In this document: piece by piece, positions 24,396 through 32,747 of the stretch
Position numbering within the stretch: position 1 is the stretch's first letter
Layout of the letters: each line of letters starts with the position of its first letter
Source of the DNA: Bacteriovorax sp. MedPE-SWde
GTDB lineage: Bacteria > Bdellovibrionota > Bacteriovoracia > Bacteriovoracales > Bacteriovoracaceae
Direction of reading: 5' to 3'
Assembly (NCBI GenBank): GCA_001874305.1
Contig: MPCU01000005.1
Coordinates: 62,001-126,000 of the forward strand
DNA: 64,000 nt
Notes under the pieces: generated by a model
The model's input: only the letters and a program-made list of their open reading frames with translations
Told to the model about the DNA's origin: nothing
The model's database searches: none
Program-made: the position numbers and the translations under genes

Positions 24396-25889
24396 GTGTA
24401 TATTCTCTCAATTGATCAAGGGACAACGGGTACAACCGCAGTCCTAGTAGATGCTAAATCTTTACAAATAGTTGGTAAGGTCAATGAAGAGTATCCGCAA
24501 ATATACCCACACCCGGGATGGGTAGAGCATAACTTAGAAGATATATGGAATACCGTTAAGAATACAGTAACTAAAGTTTTAGCAGTTAATAAAGTATCTA
24601 CAGACCTTATCAAAACTATTGGTATAACGAATCAAAGAGAGACAACTTGTGCTTTCACAAAAGATGGTGAGCCCCTGGCTAACGCTATTGTTTGGCAAGA
24701 CAGAAGAACACACGATTTCTGTAAGGACCTTGTTTCAAAAGGGCACAGTGAAGAATTTAAAAAGAAAACAGGACTACCTTTAGATCCTTATTTTTCTGGT
24801 ACAAAAATAAACTGGTTACTTAATAATAATGAAAATGTGATGAAGGCGCATGAGGCAAACAATCTCCTTTTTGGAACAATTGACACTTATCTCCTTTATA
24901 AACTAACTGGAAATATTTCTCATAAGACTGATGCAACAAATGCTTCAAGAACTTTATTGATGAATCTTGAAACAAGCCAATGGGATAAGACTCTCATAAA
25001 TATCCTCGATATTGATAAAGAAACACTTCCTACAATTTGCAATAGTATTGATAGTTTTGGTTTAACAAAGAACCTTTCTTTTTTACCAGATGGTATTTCA
25101 ATTAATGGAATTCTTGGTGATCAACAATCGGCCTTATTTGGACAAGCTTGTTTTAATAAAGGTGAAGGGAAATGTACCTACGGTACAGGTGCTTTCATGC
25201 TGGTTAATACTGGTAGTGAAATAAAGTATTCTGATAATGGACTTCTTACTACTGTAGCATTTAGGCATAATAATCAAACGACCTATGCACTTGAAGGCTC
25301 ATGCTATATTGCAGGAGCGTGTGTTCAATGGTTAAGAGATAATTTACAGTTTTTTGAATCATCTCCAGAGATAGAAGCTCTAGCTCTTAAAGTTGATGAT
25401 TTATCAAAAGTAAGAGACCTTTTACTCTTACCATTTTTTACTGGCTTAGGTTCACCTCACTGGATCGCTGATGCTAAAGCAGCACTAGTTGGAATTACTA
25501 GAGACACTGGTAAAGAAGAGATTTCTAGAGTTGCCCTAGAAGGGATTTGTTTTTCGATAAACGATCTTATTAAGGCAATGAGAAAAGACATGGGTTCAGA
25601 CTTAGACATATTCAAAGTTGATGGTGGAGCTGTATCCAATGATCTCTTAATGCAAATACAAAGTGAAATTTCTAAAATTCCTATTGTGCGTCCTACTGTC
25701 ATAGAGACTACTGCATACGGCGCAGCCCTAGCCGCGGCCATTGGCGCCAATCTCATTACGATGGATTCTATTAGAACGATATGGAAAGAAGATAAGAAGT
25801 TTATTTCATCTAATGATAATACTAATTCCAATTACTTCTCATATAAAGAACAACAATGGGATAGCTATATTAATAAGCTGTTTAAATAA
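24396..25889 (+). CDS. glpK: Glycerol kinase
   Basis: Phosphorylates glycerol to sn-glycerol 3-phosphate (FGGY kinase family). It starts at GTG with an AGGAG ribosome site. The ATP/phosphate-1 motif is DQGTTGTTAVL at residues 7-17. Substrate motifs QEYPQIYPHPGWVEH-like and TNQRETT are present, as are GDQQSALFGQACF, YGTGAFML and the C-terminal VDGGAVSNDLLMQ. 497 aa is normal. No glpF, glpD or glpT lies beside it. It is convergent with radA across an 11-bp gap that leaves no room for a terminator. Confidence 0.97.
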   Translation: MYILSIDQGTTGTTAVLVDAKSLQIVGKVNEEYPQIYPHPGWVEHNLEDIWNTVKNTVTKVLAVNKVSTDLIKTIGITNQRETTCAFTKDGEPLANAIVWQDRRTHDFCKDLVSKGHSEEFKKKTGLPLDPYFSGTKINWLLNNNENVMKAHEANNLLFGTIDTYLLYKLTGNISHKTDATNASRTLLMNLETSQWDKTLINILDIDKETLPTICNSIDSFGLTKNLSFLPDGISINGILGDQQSALFGQACFNKGEGKCTYGTGAFMLVNTGSEIKYSDNGLLTTVAFRHNNQTTYALEGSCYIAGACVQWLRDNLQFFESSPEIEALALKVDDLSKVRDLLLLPFFTGLGSPHWIADAKAALVGITRDTGKEEISRVALEGICFSINDLIKAMRKDMGSDLDIFKVDGGAVSNDLLMQIQSEISKIPIVRPTVIETTAYGAALAAAIGANLITMDSIRTIWKEDKKFISSNDNTNSNYFSYKEQQWDSYINKLFK

Positions 25890-25900
25890 AACTACCTTTT

Positions 25901-27238
25901 CTATATATGATGAAGTAGTTCATTAATATTTTTTAGTCCAATCATTTTAATATTATAGTTAGTACTAATTTTTTTTGAGATTTCTCTATTTAGGATAACC
26001 TTTTTATATCTCTTTACATCTATGTGATTAAGCTTTTCCTCAATTCTTCTAGAGCTTTTGATATCACCATTTAAAGCTACTTCTCCAATAAATAGTGTAT
26101 CGGAGCTTAGCTTCTTAATACTATAACTACTAATGATTGATGCTATAATCGACAAATCCATATCTGAATCATCTGTTTTTACATAGTCTTTTAATTTTAG
26201 ATAAAGATCATTATATTCAAAGCTAATCGATAAGTTTCTCTCTATAACAGCTAGTAACATTTGTACTCTGCTATTATCTACCCCTTTACATACTCTTTTC
26301 ACATGTCCAGATTTGTTCTTATTCACTAACGATTCACACTCTATATAAAAGTATCTGGATCCTTTATTAACTAGTGTTCTTGAGCTCCCAACTGAGCTAA
26401 TTAGTGTATTGGTGGAGTCGTCGCCATGAGCTTCTTTTTTTAGTCCTTCTTTATCCATTACATAGAGACCTACTTCTCCCGTTTTTCCAAATCTATTTTT
26501 TACAGTTCGTATTATCCGATGGCCTTCTTCAATGGAATTCTCAAAGTAAAGAACAGTATCAACCATATGTTCTAATACTTTAGGTCCAGCAACCGATCCC
26601 TCTTTGTTTATATGACCAATTACTATACATGAAATATTTTTTTTCTTTATATGCTCTATTAGTTCAGAGGTCACTTCTTTGATTTGGGAAACAGATCCAG
26701 CACTGCCTGACATTTCTTCAATTTTCATAGTTTGTATTGAATCGATAATGATGATTTCTGGCTTAATGAACTTGATCTTATCTAAGACTTCGTGCCACTT
26801 ATTATCGGTAATTATATAGGTATCATTGATATTTAGCTTAAGCCTTTTGGCCCTTTGTGCGACTTGTGATTTTGATTCTTCACCTGATACATACAGAGTT
26901 TTTTTCTTATTCAACTTTTCGAGAATAGAAAGAATTAAGGTTGATTTACCAACACCTGGCTCACCTGCCAATAGAGTTAAGGAGCCAGGAACTATTCCAC
27001 CACCAGTTACTCTATTAAACTCAGTACAACCAGTATTTAGCCTAGTGTATTCTTCAATATCAATATCAGAGATTTTTGTTATTTCGGTTTCATCAAAAGA
27101 TAAAGTGCTATTCTTTTGATGTTCACTGATAGGTATAAAACTATTCCATTCGCTACATTTGTGACATTTACCTATCCACTTAGCAATTGTGCTCTCACAG
27201 TTACTACAAACGTACATTACAGAATTTCTCTTTACCAT
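25901..27238 (-). CDS. radA: DNA repair protein RadA
   Basis: A RecA-like branch-migration ATPase acting in recombination. An N-terminal C4 zinc finger (CSNC at 11-14 and CHKC at 25-28) is followed by Walker A GEPGVGKST, the RadA-specific KNRFGKTGEVG motif and a C-terminal Lon-protease-like domain (FIGEVALNGDIKSSRRIEEK). 445 aa is typical. Its start is 2 bp after the ligA stop, giving a ligA-radA repair pair on the minus strand. Convergent with glpK. Confidence 0.96.
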   Translation of the reverse strand: MVKRNSVMYVCSNCESTIAKWIGKCHKCSEWNSFIPISEHQKNSTLSFDETEITKISDIDIEEYTRLNTGCTEFNRVTGGGIVPGSLTLLAGEPGVGKSTLILSILEKLNKKKTLYVSGEESKSQVAQRAKRLKLNINDTYIITDNKWHEVLDKIKFIKPEIIIIDSIQTMKIEEMSGSAGSVSQIKEVTSELIEHIKKKNISCIVIGHINKEGSVAGPKVLEHMVDTVLYFENSIEEGHRIIRTVKNRFGKTGEVGLYVMDKEGLKKEAHGDDSTNTLISSVGSSRTLVNKGSRYFYIECESLVNKNKSGHVKRVCKGVDNSRVQMLLAVIERNLSISFEYNDLYLKLKDYVKTDDSDMDLSIIASIISSYSIKKLSSDTLFIGEVALNGDIKSSRRIEEKLNHIDVKRYKKVILNREISKKISTNYNIKMIGLKNINELLHHI

Positions 27239-27240
27239 GA

Positions 27241-29118
27241 TTACCCATCAATTAATGAATTTAGCTTCTCCTCATTAATGATATCGATACCAAGATCTAT
27301 AGCTTTTTTATACTTCGATGACTTAGCTTCAGTTTCATTAGTGAGAAGAATATTTGTATTCTTACTCACTGAACCTACTACCGCTCCACCTAGCTGTCTT
27401 ATTTTGGATTCTACATTACTTCTTTTTTCCGATAGTGAACCAGTAATACAAATTTTCAAACCTGAAAGTGCTAAATCACTTTGTTCTATCTTTTCAAAGC
27501 TAAATCCTCTTTTTATAAGAGAGTCCACAATTTCTTTTTTTGATTTTAAAGAGTTTATAAAATCTGTTGCGGATTTTTCTGCAAAACCTTCTGTATGTGC
27601 GAGTTCTTCAGCTGTCATTGAAAAAAGTTTTTCAATACTATCAAATCCAGCGGTAACAACTTTCTCACACTTATTGTAGGCGCCTCCACTAATCCCAAGT
27701 GCAGACAAAAAAGTAACAAGATCAGCTGACTTTGACTTATTGATTGATTCTATAAGTTTAGTCGCTAACTTTTCTTTTACTTTATCTAGTTCTAAAAGAC
27801 TTTCCATTGTTAACTTATAGATATCATCTATATTTGTGACCATTTTGACTCTTAACATTTCATCAAGTCTCTTTGAGCTTAAATCATCTATTCCAATTTT
27901 CTGAATAAAGTTAAGAATATTTTCTTTTACCTGAGCTGGACATACGTCATTTTTACAAACTAATCGAATATCATCTTCAATAACTGATTCATTACACGAT
28001 GGACATTCAGATGGTACCTTAAATTCTGCTTCAGATTCCTTTATAACCTGCAAGAACTTGGGAATAACCTCTCCAGATCTAACAATTTCAATTTGGTCTC
28101 CACATTTTAAATTATACTGTTTAACCATTCCAAAATTATGTAGTGTTACTCTAGATATTTTTGCACCACTTATATCTATCGGTTCAACTTCTCCAACAGG
28201 AGTTAAATAACCATTACGTGACACTTGCCAGGTAATAGAGTTAATCGTTGTTACCTTAGTCTCACCTTGGAATTTAAATGCCATTTTATATCTAGGGTGA
28301 TGTGCTGTTTCACCTAATTCATTATGTAGACTAATTTCGTTATACACAAATACAAGACCATCAATGAGATAGTCTCCTTCACTCATGAATGATTTTGCTT
28401 CATCAATCAATTGATTATATTCTTCTTTATTTTTTGGTAATTTATACTCTAATGATTCAAAGTGACTTGATATTAAAAAGTCATATTTTTCTGTTTCTTT
28501 TTTATATTCTAAACCTATTACATCAAAAGCTTTAAAGTTTAAAAATCTACATAGATCAATATTTTCTTTTCTTCCAACGAGACCGGCCACTATATTTCTT
28601 TGTGATGATGGCTTATCCATTCCATTCTCTACCATAGTATTTGAAAGCTTTATAAATTGAGATTCATCACAATATATTTCCCCTCGTACTTCAATTCTTT
28701 CCTTAGTTTGAATTGTCTGTGGTATTCCGGCCATCCACTTTACTTTATTAGTAATGTTCTCACCATATTGTCCATCACCCCTTGTCTTCGCCAACTCTAA
28801 TACACCTTGATCATAAACTAGAGAACAGCTAACCCCATCGACTTTGTAGATAGCAAGTACCTCTTTGCCTTCAGCCCATTTTAGTAACTCATCTACAACA
28901 TAGGTTTTACCAAGAGATAGCATTTTACTGTCATGCTTAACTTTGTCATGAGAGACTAATTCGTTTCCAACTAAAGATAAAATAGGGTTGTCTGGGGCAA
29001 TACTTTTTAGTTCTTCTTCTAATTTATCAAATTCAAAATCTGATATTTCTGGAGTACCTGCATAATACAAAGCTTTGTGCTGCTTGATTAATATCTCAAG
29101 TTCTTTTACTCTTTCCAT
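27241..29118 (-). CDS. ligA: NAD-dependent DNA ligase
   Basis: Seals nicks during replication and repair using NAD. The Ia-like N-terminal domain has KALYYAGTPEISDFEFD. The adenylated lysine lies in the KVDG motif (IYKVDGVSCSLV), followed by the OB fold, a four-Cys zinc finger (CPSC...CKNDVC), helix-hairpin-helix repeats and a C-terminal BRCT domain (LKICITGSLSEKRSNV). At 625 aa it is about 45 residues shorter than E. coli LigA, with no domain obviously lost. It is followed immediately by radA. Confidence 0.96.
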   Translation of the reverse strand: MERVKELEILIKQHKALYYAGTPEISDFEFDKLEEELKSIAPDNPILSLVGNELVSHDKVKHDSKMLSLGKTYVVDELLKWAEGKEVLAIYKVDGVSCSLVYDQGVLELAKTRGDGQYGENITNKVKWMAGIPQTIQTKERIEVRGEIYCDESQFIKLSNTMVENGMDKPSSQRNIVAGLVGRKENIDLCRFLNFKAFDVIGLEYKKETEKYDFLISSHFESLEYKLPKNKEEYNQLIDEAKSFMSEGDYLIDGLVFVYNEISLHNELGETAHHPRYKMAFKFQGETKVTTINSITWQVSRNGYLTPVGEVEPIDISGAKISRVTLHNFGMVKQYNLKCGDQIEIVRSGEVIPKFLQVIKESEAEFKVPSECPSCNESVIEDDIRLVCKNDVCPAQVKENILNFIQKIGIDDLSSKRLDEMLRVKMVTNIDDIYKLTMESLLELDKVKEKLATKLIESINKSKSADLVTFLSALGISGGAYNKCEKVVTAGFDSIEKLFSMTAEELAHTEGFAEKSATDFINSLKSKKEIVDSLIKRGFSFEKIEQSDLALSGLKICITGSLSEKRSNVESKIRQLGGAVVGSVSKNTNILLTNETEAKSSKYKKAIDLGIDIINEEKLNSLIDG

Positions 29119-29136
29119 TTTATTCCTCGAATCTTC

Positions 29137-30636
29137 TTAGAAGTTGAACTTTGCCCCAACTTTAATATTCGTATTAGATAGACTTACTTCTCTTTCAGGA
29201 CTTTCAAATTTTGCTTTATTACTTACAAAACTGAGTCCTCCATCAAAGTACATATTTGGACTATATTTATAGTTTCCACCAACTTCAAGATTGAAGTTAC
29301 TAGTTGAGTCGGCATCTCCAAAAATTGTTATCTCCTCAGAGTAACCAGGCTTAAAGATGAAGTCTAATAACATATATATTCTTGTATCCTTAACTAGAGG
29401 CATACTACCTCTAACTCCAACCATTAGACCCTTAAACTTAACGGCAGTTATTTCATCTGACTCCTGAGTATCAAATCCATATGAATAACTAGCGTATCCA
29501 ACATAACCATCAACTTGTGGTCCATAGAAAAATCCTAGAGGAAGATACTTATAGCCGACTTTCATTTTAAATGCTGAATAGCTTAATGAATTAGAATCAT
29601 TTTCAAATGTACCTTCTTTCTTAGAGAAGCTTCCAAAGTGCTTATCTATATCCATCCCTATCCAGTAATTTCTAGTGGCCCAAATCTCACCTGTTAATCC
29701 GATGCCGCCAGTAAAACCGCCAATCTTTTTTAAACTACCACCAGAGATTGTATTTGAACCTGAACCTAAGTTTAAGAATAACCCAAGCTGACCTAGTTTC
29801 CCGAAAGAAAATTTATCATTCATACTATCTTTTATTGGCGCGTATTTTAATTTTTCTATTGTCGCGTTTGAATTTGTTTTAGAAATTAAAACCCAATCTT
29901 CAGGTTGAATCAAAGTCTCTCTATCATACTTAACAACTTTAGCTTGTGCCTGAGTTTTTCCAACATGGAAGATTTTTGCTTCCGCAACGGGCATCGTTCT
30001 CCACTCTACAATTTCTTTTAATAAGGGATGTCTTTGCTTTCTAACTGGCCTTACAATTTTTATAGTGTAGTCATTATAAATTCCTGTTTGCTCTCCAATA
30101 TCAATTGTAAATTGCTGACCTAGAACTCCAATAACTCTCGCATCATATGGTATATTTTTTTCATAAACATCAAGCCAGTTATTTACTGTTTGTGCAATTA
30201 CTCCAATTTCATCAGAATTAATCTCTGTTTGTTGATTAAAGTATATATCTTTTCCATTTGGTCCTATAACTTTGACATCAACTTTCATACCTTTTGGTAG
30301 TGACTGTAGGTTTACTTTTATTAAAGACCCTGCCCTAGTTTTATCAGAGACAATTTTAAGTACATCTGTACTTTCCAATGCTTTATCTAAGCTATTCTTG
30401 TAATTACCAAGAATATTTATAATCTCAGAATTAGATTTGTAGTAGCACCATTTGCTACCCTTTAAATATCTCTCAACTCTATTAAAAACTTTATAACCAA
30501 TTGCACCACCAACAGAATCTTTTATTGGTAGAATCATACATCTTCTCATACTCGGAGACGCACTTACTTGAGACGATAAGATTACAAGCAGAGTTAAACT
30601 AGTTAAAAGGAATTTCAGGAAGTTCATTTTTTTCAT
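29137..30636 (-). CDS. Exported protein with C-terminal outer-membrane barrel
   Basis: The family is unrecognised. A signal peptide (MKKMNFLKFLLTSLTLLVIL, cleavage near SQVSA) precedes an N-terminal half with mixed strands (CMILPIKDSVGGAIGYKVFN, ARVIGVLGQQFTIDIGEQTG). This half faintly recalls FlgT/CsgG-like periplasmic assembly domains. From about residue 270 (LGQLGLFLNLGSGSN) onward the pattern is an outer-membrane beta-barrel ending with NIKVGAKFNF, terminal Phe. The frame opens at GTG 30645; ATG 30636 or 30627 are equally plausible. It overlaps the upstream HTH gene, so the two are probably co-expressed. Confidence 0.78.
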   Translation of the reverse strand: MKKMNFLKFLLTSLTLLVILSSQVSASPSMRRCMILPIKDSVGGAIGYKVFNRVERYLKGSKWCYYKSNSEIINILGNYKNSLDKALESTDVLKIVSDKTRAGSLIKVNLQSLPKGMKVDVKVIGPNGKDIYFNQQTEINSDEIGVIAQTVNNWLDVYEKNIPYDARVIGVLGQQFTIDIGEQTGIYNDYTIKIVRPVRKQRHPLLKEIVEWRTMPVAEAKIFHVGKTQAQAKVVKYDRETLIQPEDWVLISKTNSNATIEKLKYAPIKDSMNDKFSFGKLGQLGLFLNLGSGSNTISGGSLKKIGGFTGGIGLTGEIWATRNYWIGMDIDKHFGSFSKKEGTFENDSNSLSYSAFKMKVGYKYLPLGFFYGPQVDGYVGYASYSYGFDTQESDEITAVKFKGLMVGVRGSMPLVKDTRIYMLLDFIFKPGYSEEITIFGDADSTSNFNLEVGGNYKYSPNMYFDGGLSFVSNKAKFESPEREVSLSNTNIKVGAKFNF

Positions 30637-30922
30637 TTTTATCACTTTCGTAGAGTTTTACTAACATTTTTAATTCGTTGTTCTCTTCTTGAACAACTCT
30701 TAATTGTTGATATAGCTTTTCTACTTCTTGACGTAGAAGGCCTACTGTTAAGTTTTGAGACTGGTCATCATTAGAGACTTTTACTTCGGTAAGAGGTACT
30801 TGAATAAAGTATTTCCCCTCTTCTTTTTTCCAAATCACTTTATGATTTTTGATATATCTACGTATTGTAGATATCGATATATTTTTAAGACTTGAATAGT
30901 CATTAATTGTAAGCCATTTCAT
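30599..30922 (-). CDS. Small helix-turn-helix plus coiled-coil protein (107 aa)
   Basis: Residues 1-45 (MKWLTINDYSSLKNISISTI, then RRYIKNHKVIWKKEEGKYFI) match the layout of excisionase/MerR-type winged helix-turn-helix domains: an aromatic and threonine start, a helix, STIRRYI as recognition helix, and a strand pair. Residues 60-95 form a heptad-like coiled coil (LLRQEVEKLYQQLRVVQEEN). It resembles small DNA-binding proteins common in Bdellovibrio-like genomes. It overlaps the downstream surface-protein gene by about 38 bp and may regulate it. Divergent from the patatin gene, with an 88-bp gap. Confidence 0.78.
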   Translation of the reverse strand: MKWLTINDYSSLKNISISTIRRYIKNHKVIWKKEEGKYFIQVPLTEVKVSNDDQSQNLTVGLLRQEVEKLYQQLRVVQEENNELKMLVKLYESDKNEKNELPEIPFN

Positions 30923-30995
30923 TACTAGATATTACCTTGTTATTCTATTTTTGCCAAAGTTACTTACAAATATTTCCTCTCACCCTTTTATTTGA

Positions 30996-31004
30996 TGTTA
31001 TAAT
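30996..31004 (+). promoter_or_regulatory. Extended -10 promoter for a leaderless patatin mRNA
   Basis: TGT followed by TATAAT (30999-31004) is an extended -10 element. Its predicted start, 6-7 nt downstream, falls on the ATG at 31011. No Shine-Dalgarno sequence precedes that ATG. No good -35 is seen, which suits an extended -10 promoter. Confidence 0.55.
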
Positions 31005-31010
31005 TTATAA

Positions 31011-32189
31011 ATGCAAAGAGTAGATATAGAAAATTTCAAGAATAAGAAGACAGCGTTGGTTCTTTCTGGTGGTGTGGTTAAAGCAGCAGCTTGGCATTTA
31101 GGTGTTGCTTGGGCCCTTGAGGATATTGGCTTCTCACTCAAGAATAACTCTTCAGATCCTAATGCAGAACTTGAGATATCTACTTATGTTGGATCAAGCG
31201 CTGGAGCACTCATATCTTTGTATTTAGCTGCTGGTTTTTCTCCACTTGATGTTATTGACTCTTTTGTTCACAAGAACGATTCGAAATTAAGACCTATCGG
31301 TTATAAAGAGATGCTTAGCTTGAAAAAACCGCATATTAAGCATACTCCTAGTGGAATTTATGATCCTTTTGAAGGCTACCCCAGCCTTCTCAAGAAATTA
31401 CTTAAACCCGTAACTAGTATGTCTGGCCTCTTTTCTACTCAAGGGCTACATGACTATATGTTAGAATATATAATCAAATCTAACGACTTTTCAGAGTATG
31501 ATGCTGACTTGTTTGTTGTTGCAACACAACTTGATCACTCTAGAAAAGTTATTTTTTCAAAATATAATTATCCTAACCCAGGCCATGACTCTACGGCACA
31601 CTATTATACAGGTATCCCTGTCTCAGAAGCAGTTACTGCAAGTATGAGTGTTCCGCCATTTTATTCCCCATACCCGGTCAAAAATGATTATACGGGCGCA
31701 ACAGACTTCTATATTGATGGAGAAATTCGTGAAACTCTATCAACTCATGTTGCTATTGATAATAAATGTGATTTTATCATTTCGAGTTGGACTCACACTC
31801 CATATCACTTTCAAGATGAGATTGGATCACTAGTAAATTACGGTCTACCAGCTATTTGTGTTCAGGCCATCTATCTTATGATTCAAAAGAAAATTGTAGG
31901 AGCTAGGGCTAGAAGGATCGCATCTCAAGACATCTTAGACACTGTAAACAGTTACTTAAAAACGCATAAATTTGATGAAGTACACAGAAAGAATATTACT
32001 TCTATTTTAGAAAGAAAGCTGTCTTATAAATCAAATGTCCACTTAGTTGATATTTTTCCAAGTCATGATCAACATGAAACGTTTTTTACTAATTCATTCA
32101 CTTTGAATCCAGATAAGACTTCGAAAATGGTTAAGGCTGGTTATAAACGTACTTTGGAAATTTTTAATAGACACGAGTGGGAAGCATAG
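31011..32189 (+). CDS. Patatin-like phospholipase
   Basis: A Ser-Asp dyad lipid acyl hydrolase. The oxyanion-hole motif SGGVVKAAAWHLG (near residues 19-31) is slightly variant from the usual GGGxRG. The nucleophile elbow is YVGSSAGALISL (Ser of GSSAG), and the catalytic Asp is in YIDGEIRE. 392 aa, no signal peptide seen. The ATG at 31011 is the only start before the domain and has no ribosome site, with TATAAT ending 6 nt upstream, so translation may be leaderless. In predatory bacteria such enzymes could act on prey or own membranes. That is inference. Confidence 0.9.
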   Translation: MQRVDIENFKNKKTALVLSGGVVKAAAWHLGVAWALEDIGFSLKNNSSDPNAELEISTYVGSSAGALISLYLAAGFSPLDVIDSFVHKNDSKLRPIGYKEMLSLKKPHIKHTPSGIYDPFEGYPSLLKKLLKPVTSMSGLFSTQGLHDYMLEYIIKSNDFSEYDADLFVVATQLDHSRKVIFSKYNYPNPGHDSTAHYYTGIPVSEAVTASMSVPPFYSPYPVKNDYTGATDFYIDGEIRETLSTHVAIDNKCDFIISSWTHTPYHFQDEIGSLVNYGLPAICVQAIYLMIQKKIVGARARRIASQDILDTVNSYLKTHKFDEVHRKNITSILERKLSYKSNVHLVDIFPSHDQHETFFTNSFTLNPDKTSKMVKAGYKRTLEIFNRHEWEA

Positions 32190-32205
32190 TGCCCCCGTAG
32201 GGGCA
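32190..32205. terminator. Compact hairpin between convergent genes
   Basis: A 6-bp stem TGCCCC/GGGGCA with tetraloop CGTA begins directly after the patatin stop and before the stop of the convergent barrel gene. T-tracts on either side are weak, so termination efficiency is unsure. Confidence 0.55.
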
Positions 32206-32210
32206 ATATC

Positions 32211-32738
32211 TTATAAATTCAGTGGTAAGCTTACACCAAATTGAATTTCACTTCCGTCATATTTTGCTTTACCCGTAGGTGCTTCATCATATGATAGCTT
32301 CTTATACTCTAAATTTAGAGATACAAATGGAAGTCCAGTAAAACCAACACCAAGACCGATTCCATCACCTTTCCATTCATTGTTATTACTACTGTTTTCA
32401 AAATTCGCACTCAAGTAATATGTTGCCCAAGCTCTCAATAGTATTGGCAGCTCTATTCCTGCAAAGATTCCTAATTGAGTTGTATCAAGATCTACGTCTG
32501 TGCTACCACCCTTTGTTTGATCCGCACTTAGACTTCCCATGCTATAATCAATTCCGGCCATAAACATTGTAAATGTCCCACCAAGACGTGCTCCAATTGA
32601 ATGTCCTGACGTATCATATGCGATAGTTCCACCTGATGTTGACTCAAGATCCCCAACTCTATACCCAAGATATGGTTCTACTAGAAAGCCGGCTGAAGCT
32701 GTAGTTGCCAACATAAGTACTATTAGTAACTTTTTCAT
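32211..32738 (-). CDS. Small outer-membrane beta-barrel protein (175 aa)
   Basis: A signal peptide (MKKLLIVLMLATTASAG) is followed by a short barrel of about eight strands: LVEPYLGYRVGD, SIGARLGGTFTMFMAGIDYS, LGIFAGIELPILL, YLSANFEN, GIGLGVGF, ISLNLEYKK-like, and the C-terminal IQFGVSLPLNL. This is the size of OmpX/OmpW/OmpA-transmembrane-type barrels, which are adhesive or structural. It starts 9 bp downstream of the large secreted unknown at 32748 on the same strand, so they are likely co-transcribed. The specific family was not recognised. Confidence 0.82.
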   Translation of the reverse strand: MKKLLIVLMLATTASAGFLVEPYLGYRVGDLESTSGGTIAYDTSGHSIGARLGGTFTMFMAGIDYSMGSLSADQTKGGSTDVDLDTTQLGIFAGIELPILLRAWATYYLSANFENSSNNNEWKGDGIGLGVGFTGLPFVSLNLEYKKLSYDEAPTGKAKYDGSEIQFGVSLPLNL

Positions 32739-32747
32739 ATATTCTCC

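Noticed and set aside
27116-27679. Plus-strand open frame of 187 codons antisense to ligA and radA
   Set aside because: It runs across the coding sequences of two well-supported genes and has shadow-type composition.
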